From Dermanyssus gallinae (taxonomy: Eukaryota > Arthropoda > Arachnida > Mesostigmata > Dermanyssidae), in the NCBI GenBank assembly GCA_003439945.1, contig QVRM01002806.1:1417001-1481000 (forward strand): a stretch of DNA of 64,000 nucleotides, read 5' to 3'. Below the pieces are notes generated by a model. That model saw nothing but the letters and a program-made list of their open reading frames with translations. It was not told the DNA's origin and did not search any database. Below are positions 10,774-20,999 of this stretch, in pieces (the first letter of the stretch is position 1; the number at the start of each line of letters is the position of its first letter). A program made the position numbers and the translations under genes.

Positions 10774-12770
10774 GCCTTATACATGTTAAAGCGGGTCTCT
10801 CGGAACATTATTATGAGGAAGCCTAAAACATCAACCTCACAACTTTGTGCCTCGTAGAATGCCTTTAACCATCTGGCGAATAGGTGTTGCATTCGGTGGA
10901 TATCGTCGCAGATCTTATACAATGTTTGCTAGACTAGATCTTTTCGTGTATCATAAAAGCGGCTCATACCGCGGTACCCGGTAATTTGAAAAATTGCTTC
11001 CTTTCCTGCTCTCTAGGGTTAGCAGAGGGGAGATGGATAGTGAGTTAAATAAAGCCTCTGAAACCGCTTCCCTTGGAAAAACACTTACAACACTCGCTTT
11101 TACATACCAAAGTGTGAACACAAGCAAAAGCGACAAGCCTCCCAGAGCTTTGTGACTGACTTGCACAGCAGCAACAGATGCACTCGTATTAACCCGTATT
11201 AAGCGCAACTTACTCAAGCCATGCGATCACTACATAAATTCTTCTAGTGAAACTATGAAGACATCAATTTAAGTTTCCTTCTTTTTCCTTCCACCGAACC
11301 CACGGTCGTACCCAAAAAAATACTGCAAAGAATATAACTACGTAATCCTCACAACAAACGCCATCAACGTAATTTCAATATATTATAGTCTTTCAAAAGC
11401 AATAGCAACACTGCTTGAGCCTCGATATGGTGGACTTTAAAAAGTAACTGTACTTAGTGGTGACCTCAGCTGTCGGCTTGACAAGTCAATATCTTTAACG
11501 TGTCATTAATCAACGCATTGGCGTCTCGAAGTTTGTGAGTCATATCCACAGCGGAAGCCTCGACCTTCGTCGTGCCTCAAGGACAATCTACAATAGATAT
11601 ATTTGCTACGAATGCTAACCCGTGTATTGTCAGTTAGAAGGGGGTACAGAGGAAAACTCCGGCGTTTAAAATGGCATCTATTCACTGCAGTGGAAATATC
11701 AATTGAGCCGCAATCTTACATATTCGCGGGCGGCCCCGTCTAAGTCGCAATTTAAATCCTGCTCTTCTGAATCTTAGTTCTCAAAGTATACTCCCAGTGC
11801 CAGCTGTAATCAACGTGGAATCTTGTGCTCTCAACGTTCGAAGTGTCATTAATAGTAGAGTTTGGCAAAGTTAACAAACCGAAAGTACGCACCATGATAT
11901 AATCAGCAGTGCGCTTCATAAAAACATTATATTATTTAAGCATATATGCTAGAACAAATCCGCTTGGAGATTGTATTTTTCATAAGATTACATCTAACAT
12001 TAATGATTAATAAACATCAGCAATTTTATTAGATTACGCCGTGACTATAAACACACACATTGTAGATAACGGCATAAATGAATATGATTCACGAAGACAA
12101 CGCAAGCTGCTCCTTGAAGCGCAACAAAAACCTCATAAGTGGCTGCATGCATACAGGCGCGTTACAGCATGTTTTTTCGCACATGACATTTTAGATGCTT
12201 ATTCCCTTGCAATATCTGTTTGTGCCATACTCGTTTGAAGCTGTGCTTCTGTGGTTCTATCAGTGTGAGGCGAGCGCGTCACTGAAGCCCGTCAAGCCCT
12301 GTCGAGGTCTTGTAGCTATTACGAAGTAGCCGACGCTATAGCAAAAGCGCTGTGTCGGGGCCCGATTTGCTCACAAATGGACACCTCAGGAAAGCAATTT
12401 ACCTTACGTCCTGTTTCACTACTCTTTTTAACGAGTCCCAACTACAAACAGAATGAAAGAGTTGTCTCTTCAGCATTATCCCTAAAGAAAAATGGATCCG
12501 TTGGCTCCATACGTGTAGTTCGTGAAAACGCTGCAAAATTATCGTAGAGAGAAAAGGGAATCGCAAGGTTTGCGTCCACAAGAAGATTTGTCTTCGAGAG
12601 ACGTACCACAAAATCTCTTCCTTGTACTTCTGCAAATTATGCGGGCCAAGAATGCGTTAGGACAATTCCGTTGACTCGGATTTTAGAACCGTTCTTGCCA
12701 TACATGCATGTGAATGTGTATTATCCCTCTACGCGTGATATCTAACCCAGCTATCGGTTATTAAAACTAA

Positions 12771-12771
<1 letters not shown>
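10774..12771. other. Unassigned stretch
   Basis: About 2 kb with no recognised gene, RNA or repeat. Confidence 0.5.

Positions 12772-12802
<31 letters not shown>
12772..12802. repeat. (TA)n microsatellite
   Basis: About 31 bp of alternating TA, bordering a 10-bp-arm hairpin (12805-12814 with 12824-12833). Confidence 0.95.
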
Positions 12803-12806
<4 letters not shown>

Positions 12807-13165
12807 AAGCAGAAATTGCTATCTTCTGCTTACGTAGTAGAGAGTCCCACAGAGTAAAACTGAATGGCTTTCAGCAACGTAAAGTTTATTAAAAAAGCCA
12901 CTCAAGCGGCTACACTTCGCAACCTACGACGTCTCACGTCGTTCACGCGACATTCTCGGGAGCCAACACCAAAGTGCACATCGTAACATCTTCGCTGAAC
13001 ATCCTTCTCTACCTTAAAGGCCGGTTCCCGTTCCCCTTCTCTAATTCTTTGCCGACTTTGAGTGACACTGTTGTCTGCTCGAAATGGGTAGAGACACAAC
13101 AAAGTAGCTATATAAAGGGGAAGGGGAAAGAGAACGTCTACAATGTCAAGAAGATCAACTGGTAC
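12803..13165 (-). other. Promoter/poly(A)-like block, possible solo LTR
   Basis: Read on the minus strand, a TATATAG-type box within a CT/GA-rich context (near 13108-13120) is followed about 220 bp later by AATAAACTTTACG (near 12880-12895) and a T-rich end. This order of TATA then polyadenylation signal is what an LTR shows. No clear TG...CA ends, target duplication or primer-binding site was found, so this is only a suggestion. Confidence 0.25.
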
Positions 13166-13213
13166 TAATGAATAGATAAATGTCGAGCAAGCGGTTGTTT
13201 CTACTAATCCTTG

Positions 13214-13214
<1 letters not shown>

Positions 13215-13251
<37 letters not shown>
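13215..13251. repeat. (TA)n microsatellite at 3' end of intact retrotransposon
   Basis: 37 bp of TA directly abutting the 3' end of the minus-strand element. Confidence 0.95.
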
Positions 13252-13254
<3 letters not shown>

Positions 13255-13303
13255 TAATGTTTTATTTTATTTAATCAAAATAGTATTTAGAACATCATTA
13301 TTC

Positions 13304-16171
13304 CTACGGGATCTCAGGGAACCCTTCGGCAGAGGGAAGGGACCCTTCGACTGACGCCGCATTTCCCCGCTGAAGCTCGATCGATACTTGCTGCAGTAGG
13401 AACTCTCCAGAACGGGGATCCCTTGTGACTGCGTTTAGCCTTTTTCCAAGCTCTTTAAAAAATCTTGACGTTTCTTCACCCATGGGTCCGTAAGTTTCTA
13501 AGGCAATTGGCTGGACGATAAATTGCGGATCAAGTTCTCTGTACTTCGCTAACTTGCGGTCCTCCGCAAGACAAGCAGAGGCACCAGCTTTCTGGCTTGT
13601 TCGAGCGACGTAGCTCCTGGCCAATGCACACGACACGGTAACGTCCCATACAAGTAGGCGACCTCTTTCCCAAGGGGTTAGTGTTTTGCCGTCCGGTCGT
13701 AACCCACTATTGGCGCTAAGGCCGGGTGGCTCTTTCACAGCCGGCACCTGTGCACTATGCAGTGCACGACAGACGACGTCGTTTATTGCATAGTGCCGTG
13801 GGTGGCGGCCGGCGCTGTATCGGCACGATAGAGCGTGTTCCCCTGTTGTTGTTACGGGGGATCGGCACCGGTTGCAAAGATGAGCGGCACAGACCGTCTC
13901 CCCCAGCCGCAGACCAGACACGATGCGGAGTGTGTTATTGTCCAGCATCGTACCTAGTTGCGGCGAGGGGAGGGCCTGAAGCCACTTGCCACTCATCGGA
14001 TCGAAACAAGCTCGTAATCTAGCCTTGTCAGCCGTGGTTTGCGCCTGAGACAGAAGAGAGGCCTGTTTCAGCTCCACGACAATGCGGTCGAGAGACTCTT
14101 GCGTTGGGGAAACCGGCAGAGCCTCCCATCGCGCCTCAAATTCGTCCAGGCTCGTACGCGAAGCCCGTTCGATCACCTCCGATGTACCTTCTGGGCCTAT
14201 GGAAGCAATCAGATGTTTAAAATCTGTGATTGAGCCCACGTAGCACGACAGGGCCAGATCTTTAGTTGTACGGACACCGAGGCCACATGCGCTGACGGGC
14301 AGCGTAGCTTGGGCCCATGCGTTGTCTCCTAGGCGCACGTTGAGTAAGCACTCGAGTGTCGTTCGGAGGAGTTCGTCGAAAACGTGGAGCAGGTCATCTC
14401 TCTTGTACGAGGGAGAACATCGCAGAAGATAAATTAAACGAGGCGTGGAAAGGCTTTCCCGTAGAAGATACAGGGCTGGGTGTGCGTCTAGATGTTTTAA
14501 TCTACTGCACCACCGTTTCGCATCTGTGAGCCTCTTGTGGAGGGCACCCACAACTGGTGCGTCAGTTAACGGTGCACCCAGCAATTCGACGTTTTCCTCT
14601 GTTAGCCACTTGATATTGGGTAGTTTTGCTCGCACTGCGGCAGCAGTTTCCTCCCTATCGTTGTGCGATAAAACGAGGAGCTCACATTTACTGTCGTTGA
14701 GCTTCAAGCCCGAGACCGCCTCGAAGTCCTGGACCTTCTTAATGTCGGAAAGGACAACAGGCAAATCGCCTGCAAGTAGTCCATCGTCTAAGTACCACGG
14801 ACGCAATTCTGACTGCAATCGTGCCTGAAGCTCATATAATCCTATGCAGAAGAGGGCAGGCCCACACGGGTCGCCCTGCTGCACCCCACACTTCGACAGT
14901 ATAGTCTTTCCTTGCCAATAGAGGTTGGACGGGAAACGATACATCTGGTAGATGGCGGCGTACAGCTCAGGGGTTCGCTGTTTAACCGAATTTAAAATGT
15001 GGTCTCTTCGCATCATGTTAAAGGCATTTTGAAAGTCCAACTTTACTAAGATTTTATGGTTTGCGGCTCTGTGTGATTCAATGTATGCAGCGGTGGCATG
15101 TACGGCAGCTTCGGTACCCCCCTTAATACCACAGCCAAGTTGCAGTGGGGCAACTAACTCAACAATATCCTTGATTGATTTCTTGACGAGGACTTTGCCA
15201 ACAAGCCTTCGTAGAGTGAGCCCCACTGCAATAGGTCTTATTCCGCCGTCCTTCTTCCGGAGAGCGATAAGAGAAGCTCCATAAAATATTGGCAATATAA
15301 ATTCTGGTAGTTGTCCATTGATGGCCAGGGTAACAAAGCGGCACAGAGAAAGCAGCAAAGGATTACTGTTTTCATCCTGTCTGCCAATGAGATCCTTTAA
15401 GTGGCGAGGGCGAAGTCCATCGGGGCCCCCGCTGGAGCAGTTAGGGAAACTTCTAATTGCATTGCGGATCTCCGCTGGGGTAACGGAGATTTCGGATCCG
15501 GGTGGTCTGGTCGCTGGTGCGTCTGGGAAGGCTGCGTCTGGGGGGTGTTCGGGGTGCTTGGCTATGAGGCTTTCGAGAGTTTGTGGATTCACTGGGGCCA
15601 TCTGGTCAGTAGACAAAAGCGTGCGGGCGGCCGACGAAATATCTCCCTGAGCTAGTTTCGTCTGTACCATTTTTGACCGTCGGATGTGAGTGTCGCACGG
15701 CGAGGGCGTCCCGCGTTTTGTTCCACACAGGTGAGGGTTTTCATCTTTTTTAGCTCTCCGACGGAACCGTGCCAGGTTTTCCCGAATAACTGATGTAAGT
15801 GTGCGTCCTTTTTGTTTTCGAGCGGGGATGCTAAACACTAGAGAGGGGAAAGCAAATAGCCGTTCCCAATTTTCCGGTGAGGCAGACGAGCACAGATCAT
15901 TTATAGTTTTAGATAATTCTGCTGCAACATGGCTTCTAAGAGAGCGGGGTATGCAAGATATAATTTTTAACTTAGATTTAATTTCCACGACTTTCGGAAA
16001 ATAGTCGGCGATGTGAAAAGGTTGCCCAGGGTCGGGTTGAAGTTGTTGGTTTAGTAGTCGGTTAGAAGTTATCGGTTGAGTGGGCGTGTCTGCTTGTAGT
16101 TGACCAGCGAGTTGTTCTGTCTGCGTGGTTGACGAGACCCAGCGTCGGATATCAGTTTGCCGACTGGTCAT
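13304..16171 (-). CDS. ORF2: reverse transcriptase with C-terminal restriction-like endonuclease
   Basis: 955 codons without interruption. Residues 1-230 have no APE signature and no zinc finger. The RT spans about 245-500: GGPDG at 248-252, KLDFQNAF at 377-384, GVQQGDP at 429-435, and the catalytic box YLDD at 460-463 (YADD/FADD is usual; YLDD keeps both aspartates). Thumb: VELLGAPL near 528-535 and LLNVRLG near 609-615. A C-x2-C-x9-H-x3-C finger lies at C766, C769, H779, C783. The endonuclease motif is P826-D827 ... D843 (in WDVTV) with K873/K876-Y877 downstream. This arrangement matches R2/R4-type proteins that nick the target and prime reverse transcription. The start is the ATG overlapping the ORF1 stop. 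A copy with no lesion may be recent or active. Confidence 0.85.
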   Translation of the reverse strand: MTSRQTDIRRWVSSTTQTEQLAGQLQADTPTQPITSNRLLNQQLQPDPGQPFHIADYFPKVVEIKSKLKIISCIPRSLRSHVAAELSKTINDLCSSASPENWERLFAFPSLVFSIPARKQKGRTLTSVIRENLARFRRRAKKDENPHLCGTKRGTPSPCDTHIRRSKMVQTKLAQGDISSAARTLLSTDQMAPVNPQTLESLIAKHPEHPPDAAFPDAPATRPPGSEISVTPAEIRNAIRSFPNCSSGGPDGLRPRHLKDLIGRQDENSNPLLLSLCRFVTLAINGQLPEFILPIFYGASLIALRKKDGGIRPIAVGLTLRRLVGKVLVKKSIKDIVELVAPLQLGCGIKGGTEAAVHATAAYIESHRAANHKILVKLDFQNAFNMMRRDHILNSVKQRTPELYAAIYQMYRFPSNLYWQGKTILSKCGVQQGDPCGPALFCIGLYELQARLQSELRPWYLDDGLLAGDLPVVLSDIKKVQDFEAVSGLKLNDSKCELLVLSHNDREETAAAVRAKLPNIKWLTEENVELLGAPLTDAPVVGALHKRLTDAKRWCSRLKHLDAHPALYLLRESLSTPRLIYLLRCSPSYKRDDLLHVFDELLRTTLECLLNVRLGDNAWAQATLPVSACGLGVRTTKDLALSCYVGSITDFKHLIASIGPEGTSEVIERASRTSLDEFEARWEALPVSPTQESLDRIVVELKQASLLSQAQTTADKARLRACFDPMSGKWLQALPSPQLGTMLDNNTLRIVSGLRLGETVCAAHLCNRCRSPVTTTGEHALSCRYSAGRHPRHYAINDVVCRALHSAQVPAVKEPPGLSANSGLRPDGKTLTPWERGRLLVWDVTVSCALARSYVARTSQKAGASACLAEDRKLAKYRELDPQFIVQPIALETYGPMGEETSRFFKELGKRLNAVTRDPRSGEFLLQQVSIELQRGNAASVEGSLPSAEGFPEIP

Positions 16172-16173
16172 TA
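16169..16173 (-). promoter_or_regulatory. TAATG stop/start overlap between ORF1 and ORF2
   Basis: On the minus strand ORF1 ends ...GAAAATTTG TAA and the ORF2 ATG begins on the last A of that stop (TAATG). The same pentanucleotide overlap is used for termination-reinitiation in the silkworm telomeric LINE SART1 (established for that element). Here coupling is inferred from the sequence alone. Confidence 0.6.
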
Positions 16174-17818
16174 CAAATTTTCGGTCTGTAACACCTGTGA
16201 GCCCTCTGAGACACGAGATCGCAGGGAAGCCGGGTCTTCGATTAAGTCTTCTGCTTGTGCAGGGGTGAAGACCGCTTTTATTGCATTTTCTATCTCTTTA
16301 CGGATGTCTATCCCACCAGACTGGGACGCGGGAGTCAATTGTTCCGCAGATACCGCCCGAGAGTTCAGAGACAGCCCCGGGATGATTGACGCGATTAGTT
16401 TTTCGATAACAGCGCCTACTTGAGCCACAATGGTGTCAATTATCCGCGGGATAAGCTTCTCTGCAACCGACTGCACGATCTTTTCTATGCTGAGCGTAGG
16501 AGCACTCACGTTGTCAGCGACTGTCTTTACAGGCTGACTTGGGGCGGGCTCCCTCGTTGTCGTATCACGCACGTTATTTACAGAAACTTTGACTCCATTT
16601 TGGACGACAGCAGCAAAACTGCGCCTGCTAAAATTTGCGGCGGGCTTAATGTCCACCACGGGTGCGCAAAGTTTAACAGGTAAGGCCTCAGGTTGTTTCT
16701 GAATTACATGTTTGGCGGATTTCTTTAAAAGTTCTATACGATTTAGCCGCTGAACGCACGACCCAAATGTCGCTTCGTGGCTACCTTTGCATAAGCAACA
16801 GCAAGCGGGCTGATTGCAGTCTTTTCTAATGTGACTGGTGGAACCACAGCGTCGGCATCGGGGACTCGTTAGTCGACATTCCGATTGCAGATGGTCTAGA
16901 CTGTAGCAGCGGTAGCAATGGAGAGGCTCCCGGTAGAAAACCACGCCGTGTGACTTAAAACCCAATCGTACTTCAGCCGGAAAGTTAGCTCCTGAAAATG
17001 TCAGAATGACATTATCCGTGGCCATCACAAAACCCGTCCTGGCGTTTTTGGATCGAACACGAACTGCTTCTGTGACTCCAAGCGGTTTAAGAGCACTGGC
17101 AATAGCAGACTCGGTTAACGATGGATGCACACCGCTAATCTTTCCTTTCACTACCGATCTGGAACCACTTATTCGAGAAGTGACAGGAACACCGGCTAAC
17201 GACTGCAGACTCAATAGAGCTGCTCTATCCTCAGGGTTTTCTGCGACAATAACTAGATTTCCCCTCTAGTAAAAGTTGGTTCTTGTACCGGACCGGTAAT
17301 ATGTTTTGCGATGTCGTCGCATATAGCATTAAAGTTTATTTCCAACTGATTATCTTCGGCTGAAAATATTACAGCATCAGTTTTCTCTTTGACTTGAACC
17401 TTGGTAATTGCTTCTTTAGCTACCACAGGTTTTCCCCCAGCGCCTACCTCACACCATCCTGCGTCATCTCCAGCCTCAAGCGGCGTTCCACTAACAACAA
17501 CTTGATTTCTTTGTAAATCTACAATTATATCGGAGTCAGCTGCAACTGGAGCCGCGCTGTCAACGCCGTTGCCACTCTCTACTGGCTGTTCTCCAGCTGA
17601 CTGCTTCTTTGCTTCTGAGACTGTCAACTTCTTTCTTTTCTTCTCATCAGCCTTGCTCAGCTGTTGCTGTAGAGGCGGACTGCTGGCTTTCCGTTTGTTG
17701 TTCTTCTCCTCCCCATCTGCGTCGGGTGCACTTTTGTCGTCAGTACATGCCGGCGGCTGTTGCTTGGTGACGTCAGTACCAGCAGTGGAGACCGCTTTTG
17801 TAGCAGCACCGACACGGG
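16171..17818 (-). pseudogene. ORF1: gag-like zinc-knuckle protein with one frameshift
   Basis: The C-terminal 347 codons (17214-16171) contain three knuckles: C-x2-C-x4-H-x4-C twice (CYRCYSLDHLQSEC, CRRCGSTSHIRKDC), then C-x2-C-x3-H-x6-C. A serine/valine-rich tail follows. A second frame, 17818 down to 17253, encodes a lysine-rich part (KKRKKLTVSEAKKQ) and the AVIFSA segment, then hits TAG. Shifting by one base in the run AGGGGAAAT continues into LVIVAENPEDRAALLSLQ, which joins the downstream frame. The relic at 8760 reads through the same point in one frame, so this is a single-base loss rather than programmed slippage. The upstream frame is open into the (TA)n with no ATG. Role by homology: RNA binding and RNP assembly. 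Confidence 0.7.

Positions 17819-17844
<26 letters not shown>
17819..17844. repeat. (TA)n microsatellite at 5' end of intact retrotransposon
   Basis: 26 bp of TA directly abutting the 5' end of the minus-strand element; the mirror of the array at 13215-13251. Confidence 0.95.
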
Positions 17845-17851
<7 letters not shown>

Positions 17852-17903
17852 TTTTTGTGGGTGAATATAATGTTTATTAAACGTGAATATATATATATAG
17901 AAA

Positions 17904-18150
17904 TTATTGAAACCTAAATCTCATATATATAAATGTATATATACTGATCATCGGTGGCCTCTGCCCGACTCTGGTTGTAAAGCAAGTCCTCTCCGTCCGA
18001 GGAAGATAGGGCACATGCTTAAGTGGATTGTAAAAGGAAAAACATATCTTTAGATGTGTCCACACTCTACCGAGGCAATGACCAAGCAGTGGCACAGACT
18101 TTAACTTAAAAAGTCGCACAGCAACACAACAGTCTCTGGGCGACTGTCAT
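17904..18150 (-). pseudogene. LINE RT relic related to the 9458-10461 insert
   Basis: The minus-strand frame reads MRLFKLKSVPLLGHCLGRVW and then PYLPRTERTCF. It parallels VRLYELKIVPMLSYSLGRVW and LCLPRTAKSRF in the LINE at 9458. Internal residues are missing and the frame breaks soon after. An AATAAA-like TTTAATAAAC lies to the left (near 17872-17882), on its 3' side. A short dead fragment of the same family. Confidence 0.6.
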
Positions 18151-18769
18151 ATCTACATGCAAGGAACATCTGCCGCCGTTGTTGAGTACTTGTTTTGAAA
18201 TCCATTCATTTGAGCGAGCAACCAGCGGTCGCCGCATTCAATTTGAGCGGCAAAACCCAACGGACACCACTGAACGAGCTCCGTTGTACGAACACCGCCC
18301 CCCTTTCGTCATCGCAGCAATAAAGACTACACAATCAACCGTCAAAAATACGGCAGCTTGTGCTTTTTTTCTATTGATGTTGAAAGTGCGATACTTCGGG
18401 GCCACATTGGTTAAACGAAAACAGTGGAATTAATTGACGAAACCTAATATTTGTTAGGCAATAGCCCAACAATGGACGTGTTCAGACGTGCATATCCGGC
18501 ATACCGGCTTAAAGAAGACGAAATGATCTTGTCGTGTGGATTGGTGCTTTCCTACCAATAAATCTTCTGGAATCTAGCGGGTGCTTTCCAAGTGCTTGCA
18601 TGGAGTTGGTTCTTACATGTGATTTCTGCAATTTTTGGCAATTTCAATGCAGTGACCGAAAAATCCCCTTTAAATTCCATATTGCTACACAGGGAGTTAG
18701 CAATGTTTTGAAACATCTTGGATATAAAAAAGATTTTTTGTCTGAAAGTGAAATTCTTAATTAGACTTT
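18151..18769. other. Unassigned stretch
   Basis: Open frames near 18179-18764 carry no recognised motif. Confidence 0.5.
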
Positions 18770-19360
18770 AGCCTAATGTCCACTATTTTATATTTCTCTT
18801 TTCAACGTTCTCTAGCTCCATCTCGATAGCGTTATAAATCGACGCGCGTAAACGAACTCTTGTACAAACCGATTCGTGTAAACTAATTCGAAGAAACGTC
18901 TTTTCTGCATTTCCAAAAAAATGGAAAGAGGAAGACATCGCACGGTGCTAAGTAGAATGAAGAAGTTACGTGCTTTACCAACACGTCCTCACGTGCAGTG
19001 CGAGAAAAGCCTCGGTGTTGTCAGTCTTGTGGGCTAGCGCGTTATTGTTGCGAAGGAACTAGCGCCAAAATTTCGCGTTAGAGCTCTTTGTGAAAGCAGT
19101 AAAGACTTTTGATAGACAATTTGTAGTACACATTTGTGCACATGATATTTGAGTTTTGCCAATTGCGGCGTTTACACGGGCCACATTTTCGGCATCCATT
19201 GCTGTTTTCTGAAGTCCTTCGGACGTCCGAGGTTTGTTGTACGGATTGAAATGTGCCATTCAGAATTTTCTGCACCATCCACGCACGCCCCCTAGGAGTG
19301 AGTTTCATCCTAAATGTTCGGTCGAAGCTCTTCGAAGTACTATTACGCACTTAATCATCG
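18770..19360 (-). mobile_element. Mariner-like transposase relic, internally deleted
   Basis: Minus-strand frames give a helix-turn-helix-like region at about 19080-19260 with PRTSEG and ENVARVNAAIG, typical of the linker before the catalytic domain in mariner-type transposases. At 18890-19060 a diverged NNALAHKTDNTEAFLA is followed by LAPCDVFLFP, matching the mariner pattern around the third catalytic residue (SPDLAPCDFFLFP). The middle catalytic part is missing and several frameshifts are needed, so it is inactive. Terminal repeats were not identified. Confidence 0.55.
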
Positions 19361-20070
19361 CTGGTCGTTGTACAGACGAGCAGTACGCAGCCCTAATATT
19401 TGGATACGGCTAATATGGCACCGACATGCTGGTGCTCTTCGTTTTTTCACATCGTTGCATGTGGTAGAATGAGCACGAATGTTACACCTAAACATTAACA
19501 AATGTTGCGACAATTGCTAGTAGGTTCGATTGCTAACTCATTCTCCTCTGCGCGGGAAATTTCAAACACTTTCCCAGGTCCTTGAAAAACATGCCTCCGA
19601 AGTGTAGTTGCCGGGTGGCATGTCACACTTTTTCCGGCATGCTACATTTATGTGTGTTTTATCGAAACCATAAAGGTACTTTTGTTCTTTATCTTGCGCT
19701 GCTTCGTCAGCATTGGTGACATTAAAAGGATACTACGTGTACACACCATTACTTTGTCTCTAGCTTTGTCAGGTCATATCTCATATCTGGGCTTATCTGT
19801 ATGTTCGCTAACAGATGGATTAAAAAATATAGGTATCTAATAAAAAAACGTTTTTAGGCGTAAGCATGTTGAACCGTAGAGCAACTTCAGGGTTGGTGGG
19901 CCTTTCCGTCTTTCTACGCAAATGACGGAGTTGCTCAGGGTCAAACTTGGTGTACTCAATGGCCTCGGATCTTCGTCGGTTAAAGCGTTTCTTGTTTAGG
20001 AGGTGACTCCCAAGTAGTTTTCATTGTCCCTGAATGATGCTTTAAGGGCCGCTTCTGTTAATGTTTGTAG
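19361..20070. other. Unassigned stretch
   Basis: No recognised gene or repeat; part may be the rest of the mariner relic. Confidence 0.45.
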
Positions 20071-20370
20071 ATTTAGCAGTTGTTGTATTTCTTCTGAGTT
20101 TTCCTTCTCCATATGTGGTAAAAGGCTTTCTCTATGCATTGAAATGTATCTCCTTCAACACAGCCAAATATTAGCGACAGTGGGTGAACAGCTCGCGCAA
20201 CGGCGCTATACAAAAGAAGTCCAATGTGGGCCGGGTCGGGCCAGACCAGCCTTGGGTAGACCTTGATGCAGATAAGCGAAAACGCCACGGATTGGATTTC
20301 CATCTGATCCGAGTCGTCCGAATACATGACAGAGCAGCGCAAACAGTTTGCAGGCACATGTCAAGCAATT
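20071..20370 (-). pseudogene. LINE RT relic (first RT motifs)
   Basis: The minus-strand frame contains SLICIKVYPRLVWPDPAHIG followed by LLLYSAVARAVHPLSLIFG and CVEGDTF. It follows the pattern K-x-x-GPD-x-I-x-x-x-LL ... A ... PLSLIF-x-x-x-x-EGG-x-x-P seen in CR1/Jockey-like RTs. It resembles the plus-strand relic at 21000-21738 (RSLSLIFGRSLEGGTVP). No YADD region is present. Confidence 0.5.
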
Positions 20371-20999
20371 ATCTGGAAATCTGTAGTAGTAGTAATCCTC
20401 GCGTAATTGTCGAACTCGTGGTGCGTAATTGCGTGTTAGCAGCCACCCTCGACTGCAGTGCCACGAGACATCGGACTAACAGGCTACTGCTGCTGCTGCC
20501 TTGAGCCAAACGTGCCTATGGTGACCCTATGTTTGCCCTACCCTTTGAGCAATGCAAAGTTAAGCGTCCCGCTCTCCGTCGCAGCCCACATCGTTGTCGC
20601 TTCTAGTATGTTCGACGAACAACAACTTGATGCAAGAGACCACCGCCACCGTGATGAGAAGTAACATTCTAACTTATGCGGGCAGAGATTTTATATCTCT
20701 ACTTTACGTCGCATGCGTCTGTCAATGCATCAAAGTATCGAGTGTGACTCCGCCATTACATGCCGAAGGGCAGAAAATAAAAGCTTCACACAGTCAACCC
20801 CATGCTTCCAGGAATTTGTAGCGTCGCTAGTCATGCTCGAGAACGAGGCCTTCAGCTCTCGAAGTAGACGTAGGTTGAAATAACAGCACCTACAGTTGGC
20901 AACATACGACGCCCCCTAGACAACGCTGCCACATTAGACACCACACTAGAATGCTCTGTCTCATTAAATGAAAGGAAGACTAGCGTATGTTAAAAGACA
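20371..20999. other. Unassigned stretch
   Basis: No gene or repeat recognised. Confidence 0.5.

Larger units (their letters stand above)
13252..17818 (-). mobile_element. Near-intact two-ORF RLE non-LTR retrotransposon inserted in (TA)n
   Basis: The unit is 4.57 kb with a gag-like ORF1, an intact ORF2 (RT plus C-terminal PD...D endonuclease), a short 3' UTR (about 50 bp, with AATAAA-like ATTAAATAAAATAAAAC), and (TA)n directly on both sides (13215-13251 and 17819-17844). C-terminal RLE places it with R2, R4/Dong, NeSL and CRE rather than with APE LINEs. Dong of Bombyx mori is known to sit in (TAA)n repeats, so insertion into a simple repeat fits that part of the tree. RLE elements mostly have one ORF, so a separate knuckle-bearing ORF1 is unusual. 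The ORF1 frame is open into the (TA)n without an ATG, so the 5' end may be slightly truncated. Confidence 0.8.

Noticed and set aside
17250..17275. Programmed -1 frameshift in ORF1
   Set aside because: The GGGGAAA run is in the wrong phase, and a related copy reads through in one frame.
13252..17818. R2 element in 28S rDNA
   Set aside because: Flanks are (TA)n, not rRNA, and ORF2 lacks the N-terminal zinc finger and Myb region of R2.
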